Assembly (NCBI GenBank): GCA_038993745.2
Contig: CP160630.1
Location: 434,001-498,000, forward strand
DNA from: Aliivibrio fischeri
GTDB taxonomy: Bacteria; Pseudomonadota; Gammaproteobacteria; Enterobacterales; Vibrionaceae
Length of the DNA: 64,000 nucleotides
Reading direction: 5' to 3'
Shown here: in pieces, positions 9,520 to 19,052 of the stretch
How positions within the stretch are numbered: the first letter of the stretch is position 1
How the letters are laid out: every line of letters begins with the position of its first letter
Made by a program: the position numbers and the translations under genes
Notes under the pieces: model-generated
Told to the model about the DNA's origin: nothing
The model's database searches: none
What the model saw: only the letters and a program-made list of their open reading frames with translations

Positions 9520-10044
9520 ATGGATAATGAAATCCGATTACGTGCTCTTGAGCAAACCGATCTTCGTTTTATTCACCAACTGAACAACAATAGATCAATT
9601 ATGTCATACTGGTTTGAAGAACCGTATGAATCGTATTACGAACTCGAAGACCTATTTCGTAAGCATATTCATGATAGTAATGAGCGTCGTTTTATCGCTG
9701 AAAATGCACAGCAACAATCAATTGGTTTAGTGGAATTAGTTGAAATTAACTCCATTCACCGTAATGCTGAATTTCAAATTATCATCGCACCAGATTTTCA
9801 AGGTTGTGGTTATGCGCGTGGATTAATCAATAAAGCCTTAAATTACGCATTTACTATTTTGAATTTACATAAAGTTTATTTGCACGTTGCGGTAAACAAT
9901 GAAAAAGCGATTCATTTATATGAAAAATGTGGATTTGTTGAAGAAGGGCATTTGATTAAAGAGATTTTCGTAAATGGAGAATACAGTGACATTAAGCGCA
10001 TGTATATTCTTCAAGATACATATATAAAGAACCGTCATAATTAA
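9520..10044 (+). CDS. speG: Spermidine N1-acetyltransferase
   Basis: GNAT-fold enzyme that acetylates spermidine and spermine with acetyl-CoA, limiting polyamine toxicity. The 174-residue product aligns along its whole length with Vibrio SpeG as I remember it: [38 protein letters not shown], the acetyl-CoA loop [18 protein letters not shown], and [12 protein letters not shown]. The acidic residues of the allosteric polyamine site region (EEPYES...ELEDLF) are present. ATG 9520 is preferred over 9508 because GGA lies 8 bases before it and the length then matches. It stands alone, with about 245 bp of AT-rich sequence upstream and no other recognisable element there. Confidence 0.95.
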   Translation: MDNEIRLRALEQTDLRFIHQLNNNRSIMSYWFEEPYESYYELEDLFRKHIHDSNERRFIAENAQQQSIGLVELVEINSIHRNAEFQIIIAPDFQGCGYARGLINKALNYAFTILNLHKVYLHVAVNNEKAIHLYEKCGFVEEGHLIKEIFVNGEYSDIKRMYILQDTYIKNRHN

Positions 10045-10050
10045 TAGAAA

Positions 10051-10078
10051 AGGGCTTCTAATATTAGAAGCCCTTTTT
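10051..10078. terminator. Terminator between speG and the formate channel gene
   Basis: Stem AGGGCTTCTA / TAGAAGCCCT with A-rich 5' and T-rich 3' flanks, between two convergent genes. Confidence 0.9.
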
Positions 10079-10105
10079 ATGTGCCAACCGTACGTTGTTA
10101 TTTTT

Positions 10106-11569
10106 TTAAGCTACGATTGCATCTACTTCTTCAGCTTTTACTGCTTCCATACGTTCACCGTAAATAGAGCGTAACTGGCTAACAACATCTTCACGAGTAA
10201 CAACGCCAACTAATTGATTGTTTTCAATTACAGGTAAGATACGTGGTTTAGATACACGCATGTCACGAGCGCGGTCATTAATTGATAGTGTGCTGTAGCT
10301 TGTTGCAATGCCCATGTCTGTTGTTGGGTAAAGCTTTGGTTTATCAATCGCGTAGAACTCAGCTAACTGCAATAATGTGTCTTTAGGTGAGATGCTTGTG
10401 ATGTCTGTTTTCATTAAATCAGCAACTGTACGACCTTTTTCTGGTAGATAATCTTCACACCATAGTTCAACTAATACATCATGCTCAGAGAAGAAACCAA
10501 CCACTTCACTATGACTGTTTACAACGATTGCACCTGAAAGATGGCGGTCTAATAGGTTATCCAGTGCAACTTCTACAGGCATTTCTGGTTGAAGAACGTA
10601 AGTGTTAACATCCATAAATTGATTTACTGTTTTGTTCGCGTTCATTTTGATCATTTCCTTAGAGTCTGAATCTGTAAATAGTGGTGTAATTTGTGATGTT
10701 TCTACTGCTTTTAATTGAGGGCGAGTGAAGATTGACCAGTAAGCCAAACCAACAAGACCTGCACCACCAACGATATTTCCTAACGTTACAGGGATTAAGT
10801 TTGCTGTAATAAAATTAACGATATTTAAGTCTGCGTATTGTTCAGGTGTTGCACCGACTGCAAGCCAAAACTCAGGCGGAGCAAGTTGTTGAATCGCAAT
10901 ACCTAAAGGAACCATAAACATGTTTGCAACACAGTGCTCAAAGCCACTACTAACAAACATTGCAACAGGTAAAATAACCATTACTGCTTTAGTGAGCATA
11001 TTGGTTGAGCAGAAGGTTAACCACACAGCCAAACACACTAATAAATTACATAAAATACCCAGAGCAAATGCTTCTAACGGTTGGTGGTGCAATTTATGTT
11101 GAGCGATATTTAGTGCGTTCAAACCCCATTGACCACCGTCGTTTTGGTACATACCAGCAGAAACCACAAGAGCAAGTAATAGACCAGCACCAATAAAGTT
11201 GCCGATATATACTTTTCCCCAGATCCCTAGCATTTTGCCAAAACTGATTTGTCTATTTGCTACAGCGATTGCTGATAAAACCGAGCTTGTAAATAATTCA
11301 CCGCCACCGATAACAACTAGGATCAAACCTAAACTAAAAGCTAAGCCACCAGCAAAACGACTGATACCCCAACCAGTTTCTGTATTGCCTGTCGTTACCG
11401 TTGTATAGAAAATGAATGCTATCCCGATAAAGACACCAGCCATAATGGCTAAGCCAATTACCATGCTTGTTGGCTTCTTAGACTTAGCAAGTGCGTAATA
11501 AGCTGCTTGTTCCATCATTTCGCTGGGATTAAATTGTCCAGTTGTGTTTGGACTGAGATTAGAACTCAT
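10106..11569 (-). CDS. FocA/NirC formate-nitrite channel fused to a CBS domain pair
   Basis: Residues 1-285 form a formate/nitrite transporter pore with six membrane segments. They include GGGELFTSS and the conserved GFEHCVANMF motif, whose histidine is the pore residue corresponding to FocA His209. After a linker at about 290-310, residues 315-475 contain two CBS repeats (VDVNTYVLQPEMPVEVALD... GAIVVNSHSEVVGFFSEHDVL and ...RILPVIENNQLVGVVTREDVV). CBS pairs usually bind adenine nucleotides, so anion flux may be gated by energy state; this is inference. Typical FocA is about 285 residues, so the 487-residue fusion is notable. A LysR-type regulator gene diverges from it. The start ATG 11569 has AGGAGGA just upstream. 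Confidence 0.9.
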   Translation of the reverse strand: MSSNLSPNTTGQFNPSEMMEQAAYYALAKSKKPTSMVIGLAIMAGVFIGIAFIFYTTVTTGNTETGWGISRFAGGLAFSLGLILVVIGGGELFTSSVLSAIAVANRQISFGKMLGIWGKVYIGNFIGAGLLLALVVSAGMYQNDGGQWGLNALNIAQHKLHHQPLEAFALGILCNLLVCLAVWLTFCSTNMLTKAVMVILPVAMFVSSGFEHCVANMFMVPLGIAIQQLAPPEFWLAVGATPEQYADLNIVNFITANLIPVTLGNIVGGAGLVGLAYWSIFTRPQLKAVETSQITPLFTDSDSKEMIKMNANKTVNQFMDVNTYVLQPEMPVEVALDNLLDRHLSGAIVVNSHSEVVGFFSEHDVLVELWCEDYLPEKGRTVADLMKTDITSISPKDTLLQLAEFYAIDKPKLYPTTDMGIATSYSTLSINDRARDMRVSKPRILPVIENNQLVGVVTREDVVSQLRSIYGERMEAVKAEEVDAIVA

Positions 11570-11754
11570 TTGTCCTCCTTAAGTATTGGTTATAAAAATG
11601 CTTAAGGAATATGAGCTAACCCGTCTTGCTTAAGCCCAGTTAGATTATGAGCAAAAGTGCTTGGGGTAAAATTGATTGTTTTTAGGTTCTATATCAGTTT
11701 TCCTTATGAAACTAAAATGGTATGATTTACACAAAATAAGTTCTTATAAAAGAG

Positions 11755-12666
11755 ATGGTTATGCGTTATTCATTAAAACAGTTGGCAGTTTTTGATGCAG
11801 TAGCGACAACAGGAAGCGTCAGTCAAGCGGCTGAATTATTGTCTTTGACTCAATCAGCTACCAGTATGTCGTTGTCGCAATTAGAAAAAATGTTGGGGCG
11901 TTCATTATTTGAACGTCACGGAAAACGAATGGCGCTCACTCATTGGGGTGTATGGCTTCGTCCTAAAGCTAAAAAGCTGATTCATGATGCACAACAGATT
12001 GAATTAGGCTTTTATGATCAGCATTTGATCAGTGGTGAAATCTCATTAGGTGCGAGCCAAACCGCAGCTGAACACTTAGTTCCAAACCTTATCAGTAATA
12101 TTGATAATGATTTCCCAGAAATTCGAATCTCTTTAGGTGTAAAAAACACCTCTGGTATTATTGAAGGGGTATTAGATTACAAATATGAACTAGGAATTAT
12201 CGAAGGGCGCTGTGATGATAGCCGAATTCATCAAGAAGTTTTTTGTACAGATCATTTGATCATTGTTGCAGCAGCTCATCATCCTTTTGCTAAGCATGAA
12301 AAAGTCAGTTTAGCCCAATTAGAGCAAGCAAAATGGGTATTACGTGAGCATGGTGCAGGAACACGAACTATTTTTGATAGTGCTATTCATGGCAAAATTC
12401 CTGATTTAGACGTATGGCGTGAGTACGAATACGTTCCAGTATTACGAACATTAGTAGCAAATGGACAATATTTAAGCTGTTTACCTTATTTAGATGTAGT
12501 GAAATACATTGAACGCGGTGAATTAGTCGCATTAAACGTACCTGAACTGAATATGGAAAGAACACTTTCATTTATTTGGCGATCATCAATGGATCAAAAT
12601 CCGATCAGCGATTGCATAAGAAGAGAGGGTATAAGAATGATTAAGAATCATAACGTTATACGATAA
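11755..12666 (+). CDS. LysR-family transcriptional regulator
   Basis: About 300 residues with an N-terminal winged helix-turn-helix (LKQLAVFDAVATTGSVSQAA followed by ...LTQSATSMSLSQLEKMLG). The C-terminal LysR substrate domain starts near residue 90 and includes a typical GELVALNVPEL near the end. It resembles the YeiE/CysB-like branch in the HTH region, but the effector cannot be read. It diverges from the FocA-CBS gene with a 185-bp shared promoter region, the classical LysR arrangement, so control of the formate channel is a reasonable inference. The start could be 11755 or the second Met at 11761; the latter has AGAGATGG upstream. Confidence 0.9.
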   Translation: MVMRYSLKQLAVFDAVATTGSVSQAAELLSLTQSATSMSLSQLEKMLGRSLFERHGKRMALTHWGVWLRPKAKKLIHDAQQIELGFYDQHLISGEISLGASQTAAEHLVPNLISNIDNDFPEIRISLGVKNTSGIIEGVLDYKYELGIIEGRCDDSRIHQEVFCTDHLIIVAAAHHPFAKHEKVSLAQLEQAKWVLREHGAGTRTIFDSAIHGKIPDLDVWREYEYVPVLRTLVANGQYLSCLPYLDVVKYIERGELVALNVPELNMERTLSFIWRSSMDQNPISDCIRREGIRMIKNHNVIR

Positions 12667-12761
12667 GTGATAAGAAAAATTAACTTCTTAGTTTGTTTGA
12701 TATTTGTTATTCTCATTAAATAACCGTTATTTATTATATTTATTCTTAGGGATAGAAAGAT

Positions 12762-13442
12762 ATGCCAGCATTATCAGTTTTATTGATGGATAGTTTCAAC
12801 TACTTCAAAAAGCATTTTATTGCCTTTTGTATGCTTGTCCTTCCATTCGCGCTTATCACTAATGGGATAGCATTAAGCTTTAATGAGAACGATGGTCCAG
12901 GTAAGTTTTTAGTATATATGCTATTTATTTTGACTATCTATCCTTTTTATAAAGGAGCGATTCTTTATTATATCGCTTATTCATTTGATGGAAGAAGAGT
13001 TCCATTTAGTCAACTGTATCAAATACCGGCCAAAACATGGTTTTCGTTTGTATTGATGAACATGATTTTGGGATTAGCGATTTTAATGGGGTTCATGGCG
13101 CTTATTCTACCAGGTTTGTATTTGATGGCTCGTTTCTCATTTACAGAGATCTATTGTGTTCTCTATAAAGAAAAAACAAATGATGCGATTAAATTGGGTT
13201 GGCATGATACAAAAGACAATTACTGGGTGTTATTTAAAGGTTTAGTTATTATTTTTGGTTTTACTACTGGTTTGATGTGGGCACTAGAATATGGACTTGG
13301 TTTAATTGGCTTGCAATCGCCAGTATTGTCTTTCATTTTTTCTATTTCTGAAGTGGTTTTATCAATGATGAACACGATTTTTATCTTTAGAGTGTTTACA
13401 GTTAATACGACTAAACTAGAAGAAATCCAAGCTATTGAATAA
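12762..13442 (+). CDS. YciC-like (UPF0259) inner-membrane protein
   Basis: A 226-residue polytopic membrane protein with about six hydrophobic stretches, including FIAFCMLVLPFALITNGIAL and VLMNMILGLAILMGFMALIL, and the recurring family motif LPGLYLMARFSFTE. Length and layout fit the E. coli YciC/UPF0259 family (about 247 residues), whose function is unknown. It follows the LysR gene on the same strand by about 95 bp, with no obvious shared role, and ends in its own terminator. Family assignment is by recognition only. Confidence 0.7.
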   Translation: MPALSVLLMDSFNYFKKHFIAFCMLVLPFALITNGIALSFNENDGPGKFLVYMLFILTIYPFYKGAILYYIAYSFDGRRVPFSQLYQIPAKTWFSFVLMNMILGLAILMGFMALILPGLYLMARFSFTEIYCVLYKEKTNDAIKLGWHDTKDNYWVLFKGLVIIFGFTTGLMWALEYGLGLIGLQSPVLSFIFSISEVVLSMMNTIFIFRVFTVNTTKLEEIQAIE

Positions 13443-13470
13443 TTAATATTTTTATCATTATTTATTATAA

Positions 13471-13505
13471 AAACGGTCAACTTTATAAGGTTGACCGTTT
13501 TTTTA
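13471..13505 (+). terminator. Terminator after the YciC-like gene
   Basis: Stem AAACGGTCAA / TTGACCGTTT with loop CTTTATAAGG, followed by a T-run. Confidence 0.9.
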
Positions 13506-13623
13506 TGTAAAATTATTAATGAGACAGCTGTTGCAAAAATGTTGCATTCTGTTGGTCTGTGCAAATTTTAGATGACATGATGTTTCGAAATGTAAATGTA
13601 AATATCGGATTTAGGATGTTTCT

Positions 13624-15489
13624 ATGAAGTTTCGACACAAAATTATTTTAGCTTTTTCAATTATTATGACAGTGACTTTGGCTCTATTAAGTACTGTTCA
13701 ATACCTTAATATGAAAAAAGAAGTAGAGCATGAAGTTCAATCAAGTATTCATGAGATTGTTGATGGTGTACGCACAACGGTGAATTCAGAACTAGCGGGA
13801 AAAACGTTATTAGCCGAATACGTAACAGAAATTGCTGAAAGAGATTTGAACTCAAAAACGCTTGAGACAATCTTAAGCCAACCTCAAGTAAAAAAAGCGT
13901 TTGTACTCGCAGGCATCGGTTTTGAAGATGGGCATGATTTTGTTAGTAATGATCCAACGTGGGATCCACAGGGGTATGATGCAAGGACTCGAGGTTGGTA
14001 TAAATCCGCAAAGCAAGAAAATGGCACAATAATCACAGAGCCTTACGAGGATGCCCTTACTGGAGAAATTCTGATTTCAATTGCAACGGCAGTAAAATCA
14101 GATAATCAGTTTATTGGGTCTGTTTTTTTCGATTTGAGCTTAGGAAGTTTGGCTGAGTTAGTGAATCAAGTTGAACTATTTGATGCTGGATACTTATTTA
14201 TTGTTGATAAGGCAGGAATTGTTATCGCTCATCCTGATAGTCAATATAATGGTCAATCTATGGCGTCATTCTTACCAAATATTCAATTAAGTTCAAAATT
14301 ACAAACAATAGAGATTAATGGGGCGACACATGACGTCTCATTTACCTCTATTGATGGGTACCCTTGGTCGATTGGTGTTGTTCTGGATGAAGGCAAAGTT
14401 TTTAAACAAATTAATGAATTAAAAAATGATTCATTAATATATTCAGTCATTGCGGTTATTGTTTCAATTATTTTGATGCTGTTGTTTATTACTCATCTTA
14501 TTCGTCCTGTTCAAACATTAAATTCTGCAATTCAGAACGTAGCATCAGGAGAAGCGGATTTAACACAGCGACTGGATACCAAAATTGATCCTGAATTTGC
14601 GCCTCTAGCGGAAGGCTTTAATCAGTTTATTATTAATCTTCAAACTCAAGTAACAGAAACCAAAGCGTTAAGTCACCAATTAAATCAAGGGGCTCAGAAG
14701 ATCTTAGTAGGCGCAAATGACTCAGAAACTGCAATGAATACGCAAATGATGGAGTTAGAGCAACTGGCAACGGCCATGAATGAGATGGCTGCTACATCGG
14801 TTGATGTGGCTGGAAACGTACAAAGTGCCGCTGAATATGCCAAAAAAGCGGACAGTGCAACCGAGCATGGTATGACGGTTGTAAATCAAACATCAGAAGA
14901 AATTACTGATCTATCAACGAACATTAATCAAGCTGTAGAAGAAGTTGGAAAACTAGAAAAAGCGACGGACAGCATTGGTACAATTTTGCGTGTTATCAAT
15001 GATATTGCAGAGCAAACCAATTTGCTGGCTCTGAATGCGGCAATAGAATCGGCAAGAGCAGGAGAGGCTGGTCGTGGTTTTGCTGTTGTTGCTGATGAAG
15101 TCAGAACCCTTGCTAAGCGTACGCAAGAATCGACAACAGAAATAGCGACAATGATTGAACAATTACAATCAGGTGCAGCAAGTGTTTCTTCTTCAATGCT
15201 AAGTAGCCAACAAAGGGCGGATTCTACCGTTGATAAAGCAAAACAAACCGCTGAAGCATTAACTCAGATAAGAGAAACAATTCAACAAATTAATGATATG
15301 AATATTCATATAGCTTCTGCAGCGGAAGAGCAAAGTCATGTTGCTGAAGAAATAAATGGAAAGACCGTGAATATTAAAGATTTGTCAGTATTGGTTCATG
15401 AAGCGGCACAAGGTGCTGCGGTTGCCATTAATGAACAGGTAAGTGTGGTTGAAAGCCAAGAAAAGATAATGAATAAGTTTACAGTGTAA
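13624..15489 (+). CDS. Methyl-accepting chemotaxis protein with periplasmic Cache domain
   Basis: Transmembrane chemoreceptor that signals to CheA/CheW. The 621 residues run as follows: membrane segment at about 7-27; a periplasmic double-Cache sensor at about 35-265, with the ligand-pocket-type stretch [17 protein letters not shown] typical of amino acid or amine sensors; a second membrane segment at about 272-292; a HAMP domain ([20 protein letters not shown]...); and a cytoplasmic coiled-coil hairpin with the signature [20 protein letters not shown]. No CheR-binding pentapeptide is seen at the C-terminus. The ligand is unknown. The gene stands alone. Confidence 0.95.
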   Translation: MKFRHKIILAFSIIMTVTLALLSTVQYLNMKKEVEHEVQSSIHEIVDGVRTTVNSELAGKTLLAEYVTEIAERDLNSKTLETILSQPQVKKAFVLAGIGFEDGHDFVSNDPTWDPQGYDARTRGWYKSAKQENGTIITEPYEDALTGEILISIATAVKSDNQFIGSVFFDLSLGSLAELVNQVELFDAGYLFIVDKAGIVIAHPDSQYNGQSMASFLPNIQLSSKLQTIEINGATHDVSFTSIDGYPWSIGVVLDEGKVFKQINELKNDSLIYSVIAVIVSIILMLLFITHLIRPVQTLNSAIQNVASGEADLTQRLDTKIDPEFAPLAEGFNQFIINLQTQVTETKALSHQLNQGAQKILVGANDSETAMNTQMMELEQLATAMNEMAATSVDVAGNVQSAAEYAKKADSATEHGMTVVNQTSEEITDLSTNINQAVEEVGKLEKATDSIGTILRVINDIAEQTNLLALNAAIESARAGEAGRGFAVVADEVRTLAKRTQESTTEIATMIEQLQSGAASVSSSMLSSQQRADSTVDKAKQTAEALTQIRETIQQINDMNIHIASAAEEQSHVAEEINGKTVNIKDLSVLVHEAAQGAAVAINEQVSVVESQEKIMNKFTV

Positions 15490-15520
15490 CTGACGTATAA
15501 CTATCAATTAAATTGATATA

Positions 15521-15550
15521 AAAGCTCAAGAGTATTCTTGAGCTTTTTTA
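15521..15550. terminator. Terminator between chemoreceptor and ABC permease
   Basis: Stem AAAGCTCAAG / CTTGAGCTTT followed by T-rich sequence; A-rich on the other side, so it may serve both convergent genes. Confidence 0.85.
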
Positions 15551-15560
15551 GTTATGCTAG

Positions 15561-16420
15561 CTATTGGCGTTCCCAGTAATTAAATAGTTGAGAGAGAATA
15601 AAACAGAGAACGAAATAACTAAGTGCTACAAAAATCCAAATTTCAAAAATCATACCGCTTGAGTTCGCGATTTCAGTACCTACAAAAGTTAACTCTTGTA
15701 TTGAAATTAAAGAGATAATAGAAGAATCTTTAACTAAAGAGATACATTGCCCAGCTAGAGGTGGAATGATCACTTTAAATACTTGCGGGGCAATAATGTA
15801 TCGATATCGATGCCAAGTTGATAACCCCAGTGTTTTTGCTGCTTCATGTTGACCTTTAGGTATTGCATCCAAGCCTGAACGTACGACTTCACCAATATAA
15901 GCGGCAGAGATCATACCAATACACAATACTCCCGCCGTTAAGTTTTCCCACAGATTAGCTGAGCCAAAAAGAAATTGTTGCAGTAAGTTAATGTCACCAG
16001 AGTGTTCGCGTAATAAGCTCTCAAGACCTAATAAAGGAACCAGTTGGTTGGCAATAAAAAAGTAAAATATGAAAATAAAGACCAAAGGTGGAATGTTTCT
16101 GATCAGTTGGATATAGCTATTTGATAACGCTCTAATCACCGTAAAATTTGAACGGCGTCCTAAGCCTAATAAGATACCGAAACAAATGGCAAAGAGCATC
16201 CCCAAAACGTTAAACGTAATGTTGAAAACAAACCATCAAAAAAGTAAGGGAGAGAACCATCCGCTTTTGGAGTAAATAAAAGCTGAATGGCTTTAGACCA
16301 CTGCCAATGATAAGCCAAGGTACCACTGTCTTTGGTCAATAACCAAGTGACAAACCCTATGATAATGATCAGTAATCCCCAATCTAATCGATTGAGCCTA
16401 AAAGATGCTCTTTGATACAT
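15561..16420 (-). pseudogene. Polar amino acid ABC transporter permease 2, frameshifted at about 16200
   Basis: Integral membrane subunit of the amino acid importer encoded upstream. The N-terminal 70 residues (MYQRASFRLNRLDWG...GLFSTLRLTFWG) and the following 210 residues (MLFAICFGILLGLGRRSN...) lie in different frames. They meet at the four-C run 16200-16203; a fifth base would give LTFWGMLFAICFG and a 286-residue protein of normal length. The EAA loop (EAAKTLGLSTWHRYRYIIAPQV), which contacts the ATPase, is intact. It is last in the operon, 3 bp after the binding-protein gene. Either a real mutation that would inactivate the transporter or, more likely, a sequencing deletion. Confidence 0.85.
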
Positions 16421-16423
16421 TTT

Positions 16424-17233
16424 TTATTTCGCTGTTTGTGATTGCCAATCTAGGCTTGTAAACCAATAGTCGTAACGCTCTTTTAACCAACCGTCGTCGG
16501 TACGAGCTTTGATCCACTCATCAAAATACGCTTTTTTATCTTCTTCACCTAAACGAACAGCAAAGGCTTCATTGCCTTGTGATAAACGCTCTTTAAATGG
16601 TAAGTAAAGAATATCAGCGTGTTTAAGCGTATCGAATTCTGGTTTAGGCGTTGATGCTGCTACGGCGTGAGCATTAGCATTTAATACTTCTTGGAAGGCT
16701 TGTGCTTCATCATCAAATTGTAGAACTTTTGCTTTTGGAAAGTGTTCTTTGATAGCTGCAACGGTAATTGAACCACGGCGTGCTGCAAATTTTACGCGTC
16801 TTGAATTGAAATCTTCACGAGTAAAGCCGTCCGTTAACTCTTTATTAGCAGCAACCTGTACACCTGAGTGTGAATATGGAATAGTAAACAGAACACTTTT
16901 TGAACGTTCATCAGTAATTGTTAATCCACCGATAATGACGTCAAATTTACCAGAAATAAGAGAGGGAATAATGCCATCCCAAGCTGTAGGTATAAACTCA
17001 ACTTTTAAACCAGAGTCTTCAGCAAGACGCTTTGCCACATCGACTTCAAAACCAATTAACTCACCTTGTTGATTTCTCATCGCCCATGGAACAAAAGTAC
17101 TTAAGCCTACTTTTAATGTACCACGCTCTTGAATCTTGTCTAAATTGGGTGTGCTGTCGGTTGTCGTTGCGGAAAATACTGAACTACTAAATAGTAAACT
17201 TAATCCAAAAAACGAAAGTAATAGGTGCTTCAT
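16424..17233 (-). CDS. Periplasmic polar amino acid-binding protein
   Basis: Solute receptor of the SBP_bac_3 family that delivers a polar amino acid to the neighbouring permeases. A signal peptide is clear (MKHLLLSFFGLSLLFSSSVF then SA). The mature protein includes RGTLKVGLSTFVPWAMRNQ, GFEVDVAKRLAEDSG and GLTITDERSKSVLFTIPY, the hallmark binding-pocket segments. ATG 17233 (269 residues) is chosen because AAGGAGA precedes it and the signal peptide begins there; a longer in-frame reading would bury the signal. The exact ligand is not evident. It is third in an operon between two permease genes. Confidence 0.92.
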   Translation of the reverse strand: MKHLLLSFFGLSLLFSSSVFSATTTDSTPNLDKIQERGTLKVGLSTFVPWAMRNQQGELIGFEVDVAKRLAEDSGLKVEFIPTAWDGIIPSLISGKFDVIIGGLTITDERSKSVLFTIPYSHSGVQVAANKELTDGFTREDFNSRRVKFAARRGSITVAAIKEHFPKAKVLQFDDEAQAFQEVLNANAHAVAASTPKPEFDTLKHADILYLPFKERLSQGNEAFAVRLGEEDKKAYFDEWIKARTDDGWLKERYDYWFTSLDWQSQTAK

Positions 17234-17247
17234 GCGAGTTGTTCTCC

Positions 17248-18042
17248 TTAGTGTGCGTTGTGCATTCTGTATTCTAGCCATGCTGATAAAGCAGAAAGGC
17301 TTAATGTAATCATTAAATAGATGGCGGCCACTGTAAACCAAATTTCAAATGGCATGGCTGTATCCGATACAATATTTCTTCCCTCAGTAGTAAGGTCAAA
17401 AATAGCCATTACACTGACTATAGAAGAGTTTTTAACTAAGGAAACTAATTCGTTGGTTAGTGAGGGTAAGGTTTTTCTAATTACTTGAGGTAAAACAACA
17501 TATCGATAGCTGTTGAATTGAGAAAGTCCTAATGTCTTACACGCCTCAAATTGTCCTTTAGGTAGATTGATTAAACCTGAACGTAAGATTTCGGCTGTAT
17601 ATGCACCTTGAAACAAAGCTAAAGCTAAGACGGCAGTAGTGAAACGCTCTAAGCCTAAAAAAGGACCAAAAACGAAATACAATAAATAGATTTGAACCAA
17701 TAATGGGGTATTACGGATCAACTCAATGTATAGCGTTGATATTGTTTTACCTACAATGGAGTTTGATAGGCGCAATAATGCAGTTACCAGAGCAATAGCA
17801 AGTGTTGCAATCGCACTGATGGCGGATATTTTTAAAGTAACCACCAAACCTTCAATTAGTTCTGCAGGAAACCATTCACCATCTTCATAAAAGAAAATGA
17901 AGTCAGGAACTCGATCCCATTGCCATTGATAGTTCATGGCTTGAGCACCACTGTCCAAAACCCAAAAAAGACCTAAACTAAGTAATACGATCTGAAGAGT
18001 TGCAGAGAGAACTGGTGTAAAAATACGAGTAAAGTAATTCAT
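17248..18042 (-). CDS. Polar amino acid ABC transporter permease 1
   Basis: Membrane subunit of the HisM/GlnP type, 264 residues, with about five membrane helices. It has the standard EAA loop FEACKTLGLSQFNSYRYVVL at about residues 163-182 and the upstream LYIELIRNTPLLVQIYLLYF motif shared by this family. It follows the ATPase gene by one base and precedes the binding-protein gene by 14 bp. Two different permeases in one operon imply a heterodimeric channel. Confidence 0.92.
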   Translation of the reverse strand: MNYFTRIFTPVLSATLQIVLLSLGLFWVLDSGAQAMNYQWQWDRVPDFIFFYEDGEWFPAELIEGLVVTLKISAISAIATLAIALVTALLRLSNSIVGKTISTLYIELIRNTPLLVQIYLLYFVFGPFLGLERFTTAVLALALFQGAYTAEILRSGLINLPKGQFEACKTLGLSQFNSYRYVVLPQVIRKTLPSLTNELVSLVKNSSIVSVMAIFDLTTEGRNIVSDTAMPFEIWFTVAAIYLMITLSLSALSAWLEYRMHNAH

Positions 18043-18043
18043 C

Positions 18044-18790
18044 TTAATAGCTTAATATTTGGTTTAAAAAGCGTTGAGTTCGAGCGTGTTGCGGGGATTC
18101 AAAAAACTGGAGAGGCTCTGCAACCTCAACAATTTCACCTTCATCCATAAAAACGACTCTGTCTGCTACCTTTTTGGCAAATCCCATTTCATGGGTAACA
18201 CAAACCATTGTGATGCCTTCTTTAGCTAAATCCGACATTACATCAAGCACCTCACTGATCATTTCAGGATCAAGAGCAGAAGTGGGTTCATCAAATAAGA
18301 GAATTTTAGGTTCCATACACAATGAACGAGCAATAGCGACGCGTTGTTGTTGGCCACCAGAAAGCTGTGATGGGTACTTATCAGCTTGTTCAGCGATATT
18401 GACGCGTTTTAAATACGTTAATGCACGCTCTTTTGCTTGAGCCTTAGAAAGTTTTAACGTTTTGATTGGAGATAGGGTTAGGTTCTCTAACACGGTTAAA
18501 TGTGGGAAAAGATTAAAGTGTTGAAATACCATGCCAATTTTCCCTTTATCAAGGTGCTTTGGTGATAACACCTCATCAAAAAGTGAAAGCTGACCATTCT
18601 GGATGGACTCTAATGCATTAATGCAGCGAATAAGCGTAGATTTTCCTGAACCAGAAGGACCACAAATAACGACTTTTTCACCTTCTTGAATGGCTAAGTT
18701 GATATTTTTTAGAGCATGAAATTGGTCGTAAAATTTATCAACAGCTTCAAAAGTAATGACATTTGTTCTCTTTGTATTTTTTATCGTCAC
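18044..18790 (-). CDS. Polar amino acid ABC transporter ATP-binding protein
   Basis: Cytoplasmic ATPase of the GlnQ/HisP type, 248 residues. Walker A is GPSGSGKST, the signature is [15 protein letters not shown], Walker B is [11 protein letters not shown], and the H-loop is [16 protein letters not shown]. It is first in a four-gene minus-strand operon (ATPase, permease, binding protein, permease). Gene spacings are 1, 14 and 3-4 bp, so they should be transcribed together. The 205 bp upstream to the aroG leader hold both divergent promoters. Confidence 0.94.
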   Translation of the reverse strand: MTIKNTKRTNVITFEAVDKFYDQFHALKNINLAIQEGEKVVICGPSGSGKSTLIRCINALESIQNGQLSLFDEVLSPKHLDKGKIGMVFQHFNLFPHLTVLENLTLSPIKTLKLSKAQAKERALTYLKRVNIAEQADKYPSQLSGGQQQRVAIARSLCMEPKILLFDEPTSALDPEMISEVLDVMSDLAKEGITMVCVTHEMGFAKKVADRVVFMDEGEIVEVAEPLQFFESPQHARTQRFLNQILSY

Positions 18791-18995
18791 AATTAGTCCT
18801 TTCAGTTACTAGCCAAAGTTACTGTAACATATTCATTAAACTAAAGAAGTGATTCTTGTTTCTTTGATTGTTTATTGCGCAAAAAATGAGGTTATGTGTG
18901 GTTCATGTCAAAAGAGGTATGAGTAGTAAGTTATATTAAATTAACCATTGCACAACAGAACAAGACACGTTACGTTAACAGAATGGAGAATAAAG

Positions 18996-19052
18996 ATGCA
19001 GGAAGATAACCTGTATAACAGAGATGGAAGAATAAGCAATGTATCAAACTGA
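18996..19052 (+). CDS. Possible 18-residue leader ORF overlapping the aroG start
   Basis: ATG 18996 has a good GGAG ribosome site about 9 bases upstream and reads MQEDNLYNRDGRISNVSN to TGA 19050-19052, overlapping the aroG start codon in another frame. It has only one Tyr and no Phe or Trp, so it does not look like a classical attenuator peptide. Translation coupling to aroG is possible but unproven. Confidence 0.3.
   Translation: MQEDNLYNRDGRISNVSN

Noticed and set aside
18791..19038. TyrR or TrpR operator upstream of aroG
   Set aside because: Only loose partial matches to TGTAAA-N6-TTTACA or to the trp operator could be seen.
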